Assembly (NCBI GenBank): GCA_034509425.1 | Contig: JAVTVJ010001149.1 | Span: 186,001-250,000 of the forward strand | DNA length: 64,000 bases | Direction of reading: 5' to 3' | From: Eopsaltria australis | Lineage: Eukaryota; Chordata; Aves; Passeriformes; Petroicidae | In this document: one piece after another, positions 50,201 to 60,085 of the stretch | Numbering within the stretch: position 1 is the first letter of the stretch | How the letters are laid out: each line of letters begins with the position of its first letter | Made by a program: the position numbers and the translations under genes | The notes under the pieces: generated by a model | What the model was told of the DNA's origin: nothing | Seen by the model: only the letters and a program-made list of their open reading frames with translations | Databases searched by the model: none

Positions 50201-52984
50201 ATTAATTCTTTATTATTATATTATTTATTATTTATTAATTTAGAATAATTTAGTAATATTTTTATAATAATTTTGGTTTTATTATTTTTTACTTTATTAT
50301 TTATTTAAATTATTCAAACACTATTAAATCCTTGTTCCATTCACTGCCTTAAGCCATGAGAATGATCTGTCATTCTTTTAAATTTTGAATTATACTAGGT
50401 ATTTAAGCAGTTCATGATCATAAAAAATCAGAGCATCACAGAGTCCCAGAATGGTTTGGGTTGGAAAGGACCTTAAAAATCCCCTTGTTCCACCCCCTGC
50501 CGTGGGCAGGGACACCTCCCACCATCCCACATTGCTCCAAGCCCTGCTCAGCCTGGCCTTGGACACTTTTAAGGGATGGAAAAATGAACTGGCTCGGTGG
50601 TTTTCTTGATGTTTGGGTTTGTTTCCTTTTTTTCCCCTCTATTTTGGTTTTTCAGTTCACACAGAGCTCTGGGAAGAGCAGCAAACCCCATGGTGCCCAC
50701 ACTTACTTCAATGACTGCTGCATCAATGCTGGACTGCACCGAGAGGAACCCCCCGTACCAGTACAGAGGAACTTTGCAGTGCTTTGATGAAAAATCCCAG
50801 CACAATTCTGGTGGGGAAACAAAGTTTGGAAAAATAATTAAGCAATATTTATTAATTAATACATTTCCATAAATACGTGTGCATATAAATGCTCGTGGGG
50901 TCGAACATGAGTTTTACCTAAATGTGAGGAAATCAAGGTTGGGTTTACTGAGCCTTTTATTTTTTAATGTGTTGAATCTCTGGCCATGCACTGTGTGTTA
51001 GAAGGACTTTAATGCCCACACAATTCTCCTTTTCCAGGCACGATTTGATGTGTGAAGGTATAAAAGGGAGAGGAGCAAAAGGGCACTGGGTGATTTTGAG
51101 CTCCCTTCCAACCCAAACCATTCTGGGATTCTCTGATTCTCTGACTCTGGGTGACATTTATGTTCTTACAGCTTCTTTCCCTGATATTTTTTTCCTTTTA
51201 CAGACACAAACCCTCAAACTTTAACTCACGTTAAACTCATGTTTTTAACTCATGTTTTTAGCTAATTTATTTCTTGAGCCATTTGACACAGCAGCCTCCA
51301 TCCCTTTGGAGTGGCACAGCAGCACAGAGATCCAGCTAGAACAGTTTTTAAAGCAAAACCAAAGTGGTTTCATTTCTTTTGTTACCAATGTGCTGGAAGC
51401 CTTCATTTGGAAGCACCATTCTGCCCATTTGAAATCTGAGAGTGTAGGAGAAGTCATCCTTAAAAACAACCCCGATCATTTCCGCCACTGAGATTCCTTT
51501 TTCTTCCATTTTCGCCTCGTTCTCCACCTCTTCTATTGTTATACCTGCCATTGGAATAAAAAACATTTTAAATAAAAGAATAAAAACAGCACAGCTGAAA
51601 CGCTGATTATTCAGAGAGCAACAAAAATGGGCATCACCACAATTTGTTCCCTCAAAATCACATGGGACAAACACTCACTCCTGTCCCTCCCCACCATGAG
51701 GGTGGCTCAGATCCATTCCAGACACTGCAGGAACATGGATTTAAGAGCATTTACCCCTCAGTGCTGGGCTGGCAGCCACTTTGGCCATTATTCTCCTGGT
51801 GCTGTTGGTGGCAGGGGTGTACATGAGTGTCACCCCCGAGGTGTTGAAGGCAGGGTCGTCCAGGCGCCCCAGGAATTTGTAGGGGAACTCGTGGATGGAG
51901 TAGTACATGACCAGCCTCGTTGAGTCCCACAGGATGTAGAGGAACAGCAGAGATGCCACCCATTCCTGCAGGGAAGGAAGGAAGGAAGGAAGGAAAGGCA
52001 GAGGTGAGGGAATGCTGCTGTGGGGGTGATGCCTTAGGATTTGGCTTTTCTGTTTTTCACATCCTGCGCTGTTTTAGTGGATAACTCTAAAACACCATAA
52101 CCTGTCAGCTGCTGCTCTCCAGTTTTATTCAGACAAAACAATTCCTCTCCAGGCCTGAAACTCAAGGACACCTCACTGTAAAAGAGATGTAAATAAAAGT
52201 GAATTTGGGGGGGGCAAACTTGGAGTAAATTACTTCATTACCTGAAGCTTGAATTGGTAACCCCTGATATGTAAATGGACTGAAATTATAATTGTGTGGA
52301 AAACTCGTGACCATTGTCCATCTTGGGTGTAGCTCCTCAGAGGCTTTTGGCTGCCCAAGGTGCACCTATTGAAGACCTTAATAAATATCCACTTTTATTC
52401 TCTTAATTTTGTCTAGCCTCCGTTCCAGGCAGCCACTCCAAGGCATCAGGGGCGCCCCTCCAGGACCCTCCTAACCCAGCTCTGACCCCACTGCCCAGCC
52501 CAGCTCCTCCAGCCCTTCCCCTGAGCACGAGGGAGAGCTGCTCCACAGGTGTGGTGGCTTTAGAATCTCAGCAAGGTTTCAGATGGGAAACACAAACATG
52601 TTTTCTTAGTCCTGGAGCCAGCGAGGTCTGTGGATAATTTGACACTGCAGCCATGAATTGGACATTGTGTTCCTCTGGACAGGGCAGGATCAACAACCCA
52701 AAGCGAGCAGCCAGCTTTGTCACGAGGAACATTTGCAGAGTCACAGGAAGGAGGAACTGCTGACATTTCCCAGGGAACCACAGCTGAGCCTCCTCACATC
52801 CCCTCACACAAAAACAATGCAACGTGGAAAGACTTTGTAGTGGAAATCCTGATTTCCCTTTGGGAGGAGCCACACTTGCCTGAAAACTTTTTGCCTTCAT
52901 CCTCCACACCAGAAGAATATTTTTCCACAGGAGAGCACAGGTTTGCTGAAATATTTGTGAGGCTTTCTTTGATACCGCCTGCAT
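30013..52984 (-). CDS. ABCA8/9/6/10-type ABC transporter paralogue, complete (gene 2)
   Basis: Second full-size subfamily A transporter, 3' of ABCA5 and 5' of gene 1. Thirty-eight coding exons join in frame from an ATG at 52,984 to a TGA at 30,013-30,015. They total 4,788 nt, or 1,595 residues. Twenty-eight exons equal those of gene 1 in length and the other ten differ by multiples of three, which indicates tandem duplication. NBD1 looks active apart from the family's His-to-Gln switch change. NBD2 is more altered: signature LPAGEARK, Walker B VMLWDEP, and Gln1453 in place of the switch histidine. The open frame argues against a pseudogene. The first coding exon ends in a GC donor (52,878-52,879), required by phase. 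Several other donors are weak: GTTGGT after exon 12, GTTGAA after exon 29 and GTTCGT after exon 32. The substrate is unknown, and orthology to a single human member is unresolved. Confidence 0.94.
33051..33469 (+). mobile_element. Solo LTR, copy B (in a gene 2 intron)
   Basis: Same family and orientation as the element at 7176-7603. It starts TGGTGCCTTA and ends AGGCATCA. It keeps the octamer ATGCAAAT at 33,299-33,306 and a 3' AATAAA. The flanks read ATCT and GTCT, a possible degraded target duplication. It sits between the exons at 34213-34304 and 32817-32980, and its right end is 11 bp from a CATCC array. Confidence 0.8.
33481..33550. repeat. (CATCC)14 pentanucleotide array
   Basis: Fourteen uninterrupted CATCC units. 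On the minus strand, which is the transcript strand of gene 2, it reads (GGATG)n, giving regular GGG runs spaced by AT. It starts 11 bp after solo LTR copy B. Confidence 0.95.
38155..38204. repeat. (ATT)n microsatellite
   Basis: About sixteen ATT units in a gene 2 intron, 80 bp before a CR1 tail. Confidence 0.95.
38280..38425 (-). mobile_element. CR1-type LINE 3' segment
   Basis: Starts 'TCACAGAATCATGGAATGAT', continues 'TTGGAAGGGACCTTAAAGAT' and then the 'CAACCTGGCCTTGGACACTG' block, as reverse complement. Ends about 50 bp before the gene 2 exon at 38477-38590. Confidence 0.8.
38895..39240 (-). mobile_element. CR1-type LINE segment
   Basis: A longer CR1 piece in reverse complement, from 'GTTGGGAGAGACCTTAAATC' through 'CCTGGCCTTGGACACTTCC' and 'CATTCCCCATTGTCACTCC' to 'ACCCCAGTTCTCTCCAA'. 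A gene 2 intron therefore holds two CR1 pieces in the same orientation within 1 kb. Confidence 0.8.
41413..46783 (-). other. Gene 2: nucleotide-binding domain 1 (coding exons 9-17)
   Basis: Exons: 46618-46783, 45851-45909, 44791-44901, 44226-44401, 43801-43920, 43324-43462, 42674-42764, 41964-42103 and 41413-41532, covering residues of about 420-793. Walker A is GHSGSGKT at 510-517, followed by Ala where gene 1 has Thr. The signature [12 protein letters not shown] starts at 611. Walker B and D-loop read [13 protein letters not shown] (Asp635, Glu636). The switch position is Gln667 in [11 protein letters not shown]. Exon 12 uses an in-phase but weak donor, GTTGGT at 44,220-44,225; stronger-looking GT sites nearby would break the frame. 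Confidence 0.92.
47711..47791. repeat. 22-bp tandem repeat
   Basis: About 3.5 copies of CAGATTTTTTTGGAGATTAA(CA), nearly identical, in a gene 2 intron between the exons at 47930-48115 and 47199-47331. Confidence 0.9.
48232..48564. repeat. Direct duplication of a 143-bp segment, 190 bp apart
   Basis: 48,232-48,374 and 48,422-48,564 are near-identical. Both begin CAAGGGTTTGTTTTGC and end GGGAGTGATATAAAAG, with only a handful of differences. Lies in a gene 2 intron. Confidence 0.9.
48995..49215 (-). mobile_element. CR1-type LINE fragment
   Basis: Contains 'GGGTTGGAAGGGACGCAGAG', 'GGGACACTCCACACCCTCTC' and 'GAAAAAAGTTCTTCCACAAA', matching the reverse complement of CR1. It is diverged and lies in a gene 2 intron. 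Confidence 0.65.
50428..50575 (-). mobile_element. CR1-type LINE 3' end
   Basis: 'AGAGCATCACAGAGTCCCAG' and 'ATGGTTTGGGTTGGAAAGGA' begin the element, followed by 'CCTGGCCTTGGACACTTTTA'. Reverse-complement orientation, about 130 bp from the gene 2 exon at 50707-50807. Confidence 0.8.
51040..51152 (+). mobile_element. CR1-type LINE 3' end
   Basis: Plus-orientation tail 'CTCCCTTCCAACCCAAACCA', then TTCTGGGATTCTCTGATTCT repeats. Lies in a gene 2 intron. Confidence 0.7.
51971..51996. repeat. (GGAA)n microsatellite
   Basis: About six GGAA/GAAG units, five bases upstream (in transcript direction) of the acceptor-side edge of gene 2 exon 2 (51,965). In the transcript it reads UUCC repeats and so forms the polypyrimidine tract of that intron. 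Confidence 0.85.
52027..52448 (+). mobile_element. Solo LTR, copy C (in the first coding intron of gene 2)
   Basis: Third copy of the same LTR, from TGATGCCTTA to AAGGCATCA, flanked by GGGG on both sides. It is in the same orientation as the others and antisense to gene 2. The octamer position is mutated (ATGTAAAT) but the 3' AATAAA remains. It sits between the exons at 52880-52984 and 51755-51965. Confidence 0.83.
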
Positions 52985-53199
52985 TTTTCCGGCTGAGATG
53001 AGAAAGAAAATGATATAATTTAGAATAAAACAGGTCACTGGGAGTTAAGATATCCAATACCACTTCAGAGGAAGCCAATGATGTGACAAAGGGGCAGGAC
53101 TTGTCTCCTTAACTTTGGACAAGATTCAAAGGAAACAGTCCAAGATCATGGAAGGGAACAGAGCTGGGTTGGACTCAGCTGCCTCTTCCACGTGCACAG

Positions 53200-53381
53200 A
53201 TTCATCCTTCTTCGTCCAGGTTCATCCTTCTTCATCCACACTCATCCTTCCTCATCCACACTCATCCTTCTTCATCCAGGTTCATCCTTCTTCATCCACA
53301 CTCATCCTTCCTCATCTAAATTCATCCTTCCTCACCCAGGTTCATCCTTCCTCACCCAGGTTCATCCTTCCTCATCCCAAA
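53200..53381. repeat. 20-bp minisatellite (TTCATCCTTCTTCATCCANN)
   Basis: About nine copies of a 20-bp unit containing TTCATCCTTC, alternating CACAC and CAGGT ends. It is upstream of the gene 2 ATG exon, inside its presumed 5' intron, and yields a false serine/histidine-rich frame. Confidence 0.9.
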
Positions 53382-54557
53382 GAGGCTTTGTGGAGTGAGA
53401 CAACTTCTCCCCTTCCCCATTTCAGAGCAGAAAGTGAATTCCTGTCTGGCCTCAGACACATGGTTTGTTGGCAAACCACAGCTCACGTGCCCTGGGTTCT
53501 GAACCAGACCCCGAATCACGTTACAAACACTGGAGAGATGCTAAAAATATCCTAAAACAGAGGCTGCCACTGCCTGCCTTCACCAGACTGGTGAGAGACC
53601 AGTGAGTTTGTTCTGTTTTCACCCAAATATTGAGGAACTTTAGTGCAGTTAGAGCAGGGCAGCATTGGAACACCCATGTGCTCCTTAATATCCTCCTAAA
53701 CACTGAGCAGGGAGCATTTATCTGGGAGATTTATTTCAGCTCCAGAGTCAATCCTGTGGCCAAGCAGCAAGAGCAGGAGCAAGATCAGAGGGATGGGTTT
53801 GACCCCCTTCCCAGGGGAGCAGGGCAGGGAACCTCCCAGCATGTTGTTGTGGTTTAATCCTCTCAAATGGCTGAAACCCAAAATCAAAGCAACCTCAAAG
53901 GCAGAGGGCTCCATTCCCCTTGGACTGCACTTCCTGATTTCACAGATTGGGCAGCTGGAGTTAATAAAGGCTTCCACTGCTCTGCTCCCTTCCCTGCTTG
54001 TTTTTTTGGAAGAATTAAATATTTGTGTACTGCAAGGGATCCAGGATCCCTGTTTACCTTCTGTGCTATAACAGGGCTTGTCTTGTCTTATCTCCTGATG
54101 CTCTGGAGCTTCCTCCCTGCTGCCAGCACTGAATGTTGAAGGTGAATAGGAAGGGATTTCTAGGAAGTGTCACTTTTTTTTTTTGCCCCAGGTCTGGATT
54201 TCAGTCATGAGCTGCAAGCAGCAGCTCAGCCCAGGATTTCTGGGCAGTAAAAAAAGGGTGGTGGTGTTCGGATAACATTGAAAACAGGATGGTCTTTAAA
54301 AAATGCACTGACTTTCTACAGTCACAACAAACAATTTTTTAAATGATGGAGCAAATCTAGAACTTTTTAGGAAATTTTAACAAAGTTTATACCACTTTTA
54401 ATTATTTTTTACCTGTGGAGCAAAAAGCAAATACCACTGGGAGCCGAATCTAAAGCCAGGAATTCAAACAAGTGATGCTGCCTACAAACACTGTAGAATT
54501 TAACTTTCAATCAGATATCTAATAAATATTAGATATTATTAACTTCAAATTAGGTAT

Positions 54558-54838
54558 CTAATTAATCTATTAGGTTATTATCCAAAAGATAAAAAAATAT
54601 AAGCAAGAGAGAATCCTCTGCAAGGCCTGAGGTTCAAAACTTCAGGTTCAGAAGGCAAAATAAACCCATCACAAACTGATGTGGAGGCAAGGATGTTTTC
54701 TAATTAATCTATTATATAATTATCAAAAAGGTAAAAAATAAAAGCAAGAGAGAATCCTCTGCAAGGCCTGAGGCTCAAAACTTCCACTTCAGAAGGCAAA
54801 ATAAACCCATCACAAATTGATCTGGAGGCAAAGATGTT
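54558..54838. repeat. 142-bp tandem duplication
   Basis: Two copies beginning CTAATTAATCTATTA, at 54,558 and 54,700. Both carry 'GAGAATCCTCTGCAAGGCCT' and 'GCAAAATAAACCCATCACAA'. Upstream of the gene 2 coding start. Confidence 0.85.
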
Positions 54839-55114
54839 TGGGAAACTTGAATCCAGTCAAGAGCATCACTTGTAAAGCTGGATGTCTCCTGGGGCTCATT
54901 AAATGCATCCAAACTTCCTGCTCTCCAGGAACTCCCTGCCAAGGTGTTGCAATAACTTTTCCTGGATCCTGTGTGCAGCTCTGCTCTACCAGAAGTTGTC
55001 CCAGGAAGGCACATCCCATAAAATCCCTTTATTTACTATCTCTGGGAACTCCTCTTTGGCACCTCTTCAGGCTCTTTTCCTCTATAAATTTAACTGGTTG
55101 AGGTCTGTTTGAGG

Positions 55115-55205
55115 ATGTCCTGCTCATTGCAGAGGGGTTGGACTGGATGGGTTTTAAAGGTCCCTTCCAACCCAGAGTATTTGAGGATTTTATGATTTCA
55201 GTTCC
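55115..55205 (+). mobile_element. CR1-type LINE 3' end
   Basis: 'GAGGGGTTGGACTGGATGGG', then 'AAAGGTCCCTTCCAACCCA' and 'GAGGATTTTATGATTTCAG' give a plus-orientation CR1 3' end. Lies upstream of the gene 2 coding start. Confidence 0.75.
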
Positions 55206-55921
55206 TAAAGCCAAGCTGCTCTTCAGGAGTCTCCCAATGCTGTGTCCAAAGGGAGAAATCCACACTGCATCTCACAATTCCCAGAGGATCCATGGGCTTT
55301 CCCAGTGCCAAGGATTAATTCTGGATTAATCTCCACATGGAGAGTGCAGAGGTGCTCTTTCCATCCCCTCCTGTTTGCCTCTTCTTGCAGGTTTTTGTGT
55401 TCACATCTGATAAATCCGGGACAGCTCTGCATGGACTCCACCCCAACACACAAACTGGAACAGGTTGTTTTTTCCTACTTTTAAGTTGAAATAACAACTC
55501 TGAGCCTGCTGTTAATCACACAGAGAAGTGAAATCTGGGGGTTTTGTATTTTTAGATGCCTTTAGTGACAGCAAGGCAGGAGGAGGAGAGCGGAGGGAGG
55601 GATCATCACCCCACACTCAACCTGCAGCTCTTCACCTGCAGCCAAACCCACCCACGGGGAGAACCAAAATCCACACACACCCAGAAATGCTGAACATTTT
55701 TGCTCCTTTTCCTCTAAAATATTTTGATGTGAATTTATAATCCACCAGAGAGCAGAGCTGGAAGGTGCACCTTTTATGCATTCAGCACCATAAAGTATTC
55801 ATTAGGAAAAAATTACCGTCAAGCTCAACCCCTGTACAAAACTCAGGGAGAATTTTTCCATCTCTACTCCTTCTAAATTCATTTTCCTTTTGAAAAAAAG
55901 GAGAAGTACCAAGCTCCTTAC

Positions 55922-56060
55922 CTGCTGGTGTGTTTTCCATCGGGACCAGGTCTCCTGCAGCTCTGGGGTGTCCGGGCTGCTGGTCCCTTTTCAGCCCGGG
56001 GAGGCTCAGCTGGGTGGCCCAGCCCGGTGGCCATGCCCCTGTCCCCCTGACGTCAGCCGG
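55922..56060 (-). promoter_or_regulatory. Candidate first exon and promoter of gene 2
   Basis: On the minus strand a donor CCAGCAG|GTAAGG occupies 55,916-55,921. It lies about 2.9 kb upstream of the ATG exon, whose acceptor edge is 52,992. Just upstream of this donor, at 56,048-56,055, is a perfect palindromic CRE, TGACGTCA, in a locally GC-rich, CpG-bearing stretch. The same arrangement of a lone GTAAGG donor 2-3 kb upstream is seen for gene 1. The transcription start and exon edge are not defined by the sequence. Confidence 0.35.
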
Positions 56061-59000
56061 GCAAACCCTCCCAGAGCTCGTGGAGCGATGACCCAACGTT
56101 GGAACAACACCTACAACCAGCTGGCCCCAAGCCTGGGGGTGTTTACACCAAGCTTTGGAGGGGTTTAACTCGACCCTTGCAGATGTTCCCAGCAGGCAGC
56201 AGAGTTGGGGTGGCCTGGGGTGGGGTAAGCCTTCACTTCACCACTTTGTCCCCATCCCAGCTTCTCCAGAGGGAAAATTCTGCTGCCTTGTCCCCATCGT
56301 GCCCAGAGCCTGACTCAGCAAATCCTCCTTCCTCTGCTCAGACAAATCCTGCATCCCAGGACTAACAGGATTCGAGCTCTTCTCTCTCCTTTCCCTGCTG
56401 TTTTTATCCCCAGTTTCCACTCTTTTTAATTGCTTTTCCAGCAGCTGCTGCACAGCTGGAAGCAGGATGGAGCGTGTTGGGCTTTTCAAAACAAAACATC
56501 TTTCCAGTGGATCTGCACTCAAAACAGGGAGGTGAGGAAATCAGACCAGCCAGGGAATCCAAAGGAGCTGGAAGGGAGCGTGGCCACGGGATAATTCAAC
56601 GAGTTAAATGAATTTGACTGTCCCGGAACTTCCACAGCTTGAGGGTTGTGCATCTGATTTGCAGAGCTGCCTCAAACCACAAGAGCTGCCTGGTTGTTGC
56701 TTAACAAAAGGCCAGGACTCTGCTGCAGCTGCTGATTTACTCATTTTCAAGGCATGAGCTCATTTAGGAGAGGAGCAGAAGTGTTTTCCGGCATCCCTTC
56801 ATGCTGGGCAATGGGGGAGCGATGGGGAAGGCTCCTCGTGACTGCAGAAAGCCCATCTGAGATGTATGTCACCAAAAACCAGCACTTTTCTGTGCCTCAG
56901 TGTGGGACCCAGCCCTGCCCTGGCTGCACAAAGGATTTTTCACCAAAAAAAATGACACCTGCCCCAAGAACTCCTTGGGGTTTCCCGTCCTGCTCCCGGC
57001 CCTGCTGCTGGAGTGGGATCCCAACCCCTCAGGGCTTCACTGAGCACTGAGCATCTCAAAATATCCCAAAATTAAATCCCCCAAGTGGATCTTCCACAGG
57101 ACTTCCGAGAAGGGGATTCAGGACCAGACTTTGGATCTGCCAGGAGGAGGAGGAGGAGGAGGAGAGGGGCTGGGAAGGGAGCCAGACCCTCCCAGGGGGA
57201 CGTGCCAAGCAAAGGAAAAAGGAACAGTGAGAGCTCCGGGAAGCCCTTATCAAAGAGAGATCCAGCATGTTAAATCAGGGACTTTCTGGACATCTCTTAA
57301 AAGAAGCATTATAAGGGGATGAATTAATTTTACAGCTTAAAAAAAAAAAAAAAAAAAATTGTGGCACTCTGCCCTTCCACACCATCAGAAACAAACGAGT
57401 CTGAACTGCTGGGAATTGTCCCCAAGCTCAGAGTAAACTTCCTTGGGGTTATTTTTCTCTCCACTGAGGCGCTCAGGGAGCACAAATCCCTTTTATTCTG
57501 CTGCACCCTTCACTGACCCATGAGGCTGGAAGTGACCTCCTCCTCTTCCTCAGCAGAGTCTGTCCAGGGACCTGGCAGCCCCTCAGGACACCCCAGGAGC
57601 AGACAGAGCCCTCCATCCCTGCAGAGCTCATTTCACATCCCACCTCCTGCCAAACCTCCCCATCTCACTGCCCCTCACCCAGGGCCAGCACCCACACAGC
57701 CAGTCCACCTTGGGCACAGCTCCAAGCACAAAAACCAACTGTTTTTTCTCCCTGGGGTGAATTTTGCAGTGGCTGGAGGTGATTCATCCCTGCAGGTGGC
57801 CCATGGGCCATGCCAGGAGCTCGCAGCTGCCGTGGGGTCACTGCTGACCTGGCTTGGGCTGAACGGATCCGGCTGCGAAGCGCGAGGCGGCTGCGGGCGG
57901 TCAGACCCCAGTGTTGCAACACTGCAAAACTCCCCAAATCCAAACAAAAATATGTAAATACTGCAGCCTGAGAGGCCTGGCCATGCCAAGAGCCAGCCCC
58001 CGCCATGCTCTGCCTGAGCCCCACCACCTGAAACTCTGGTGCACCCCAAAATCAGCCCAAGCTTTGAAAACCATTCCCACTTCCAGCACAGCGAAACACC
58101 CACAGAAAGCCAAGTGTTTAACAACCCAATCCATCTTTATTTTGGAAGTACTTCCTGCTGGGAAAGGAGAATCCTCACCTTTACAAGTCCAGCCAAGTGG
58201 TGGGAGAAAGGCAAGTGTGTCCAATAAACTGCACGTGGTCTGACAGCTGGAGGAGCATCACGAAGGTGTCACCTTCAGGCTGACACCTCCTGCCTCTGCT
58301 GCCAGAGCTCTGTGTGTTGGCTGTGCAATAAATCCCACTTGCTGTACACAGATACTCTGAAATAAGGACTTTTTTGGGAATGTAAACAAAACCGGACACG
58401 TTAAACTCTCCGTAGAAAAATACAACCTTGGAACAACAACCACGAAGGGAAGGCGTTTGCCAAGCTTTGGGTACATCAGCCACTCACAACAACCCTGCAG
58501 GGCAGCTCCAACCACCTCAGCTGGGAATGGGGACCCAAACTGGGTGGATTTACCCCAAATCCCCCCCAAATCCAGTTTATCTCTGTGAGCACAGGCTGGG
58601 TGTGTGTTGGATGGATGGGATTTGGGATGTCTCCGATAACAGCTGAACAAAGGGGCTTCAAATCCCAGGAATCTGCTGCTCCCAGGGCATTCCCTGCTTT
58701 AATTTTGCCTGGTTTTTTTCCCTATTCTGGCAATTACAGACATCTTAAGACACTTTGAAACGCTTCTGATATGAGGACAGTGATGTTTTGGGGTGGGATT
58801 TTACCCCACTTTGACACACGATGTCTCCAGGCCGAAAAGACCCCACCCAAACAGGGAATTAACTTCAATTTAATTAACTTAAATTCTTTGTCCTTTCTGT
58901 AGCTGCACAAAAAACCCAGTGCCACCATCCACTGAGCTCCTCCAAGATAAACAACAGCACCAAACTGAGCTAATCTGGCTCCTAACCCAAAGCTTTCACA

Positions 59001-60079
59001 TCTGAAATGTGAGGAAAACATGGAAATATTATCTGGAACAGACAGCACAGAACTATTCCACAGACTATGAACTCCAAGGGAAAGAATAAATTCAAGGCAG
59101 ACACCAAGGCTGTTCACAGGTCACATTAATTCCCTAAATCCACGTGACAAGAATGTGCTGGATTGATGGGCAGGTGACACTTGGATAAAACACCATTGGC
59201 AAAAAGAGACCAAAGAAATGTGGGAAAAATGCACTCAACTTGTACACACCTGCATGGCAAAGTGCCAACAGGCAGAATTCTGAGTCCCAAATTGCTCCAA
59301 ATAAAGGCAAAAGCCCAGAGCTCCAAGCCAGCAGCAGGGCTGGGGCTAAATAAATAAAATACCTGAATTTGGGTTGTTTTTTCTTTTCTGGCAGGGGAAA
59401 TTTCACCCCTGTAAGGCAGCACTGGAGCTGCAGTTTGCTTTAATTCTGTCCTTTAGTCCCTCATTTCCAGGGCTGTGCCTCCCTGGGGAAGCAGATGGGA
59501 TGGCCAGGGCTTTCTGCAGGGCTTGGGCTCCAATCTGAACTCCAAACCCAGAGCTGTGCATTTAGATGGGTACAGAATTGGAACCAAAATTGTACATGGA
59601 GAGCTCACATCTCCCTCTGTAAGGAACCAGTGAGAACAGATTTTGGCTGAAGCGCTGATAACCATTATCAGGCACAGCACACACATTACTGCCTGTAATG
59701 ACAGACAGCTGGGACACACAGCTCGGACTCTGCCCATTGTTTTGAGTTTTCTCAAGAAAAACAAAGGTTTTTTATCTAACTTTGAAGTGAAGATACATAA
59801 ATGATATGACTTATGAAGCCAACGTCTCAACAGAAACACATCTTGGTATCTGTTCATTGCAGAGCAAAATGAACTGGGAGCAATCTTTCATTTTCCCATT
59901 ATAAAACTAAAAAAAGTGATGATAGCTTTGTGTAGAAAAAAAAACAGAAAAGTAATATATATTTTCAACATACACCTGTCATTTCTCAGGCTACAGGACC
60001 ACATATTCTACTCTTCTTAGTGCTTCTATGCAAACCAAAGGCACCTTTCTTATGGGTGAGGCTGTGAACTGGGGACCAT

Positions 60080-60085
60080 TTTATT
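60080..60085 (-). promoter_or_regulatory. Candidate poly(A) signal of ABCA5
   Basis: AATAAA on the minus strand, about 1 kb downstream of the ABCA5 stop. A second hexamer (AATAAAG) at about 58,135-58,140 could serve a longer 3' UTR. The sequence alone does not choose between them. Confidence 0.35.

Larger units (their letters stand above)
47199..52984 (-). other. Gene 2: N-terminus and TMD1 (coding exons 1-8)
   Basis: Exons: 52880-52984, 51755-51965, 51386-51544, 50707-50807, 49719-49942, 48715-48853, 47930-48115 and 47199-47331, covering residues 1 to about 419. The first exon also carries 8 nt of 5' UTR up to 52,992. It encodes [13 protein letters not shown], matching gene 1. Exon 2 has the first helix and [17 protein letters not shown] in the large extracellular loop. 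SSIDAAVIE and MGLQDFAFW repeat the landmarks of gene 1. Exon 5 is one codon shorter than in gene 1 and exon 8 is five codons shorter. Confidence 0.91.

Noticed and set aside
30013..52984. Gene 2 as a processed or decayed pseudogene
   Set aside because: All 38 exons keep phase and an open frame with introns present; only motif-level changes are seen.
57850..57910. CpG-bearing patch as a CpG-island promoter
   Set aside because: Only about 60 bp long, and no donor or conserved frame beside it.
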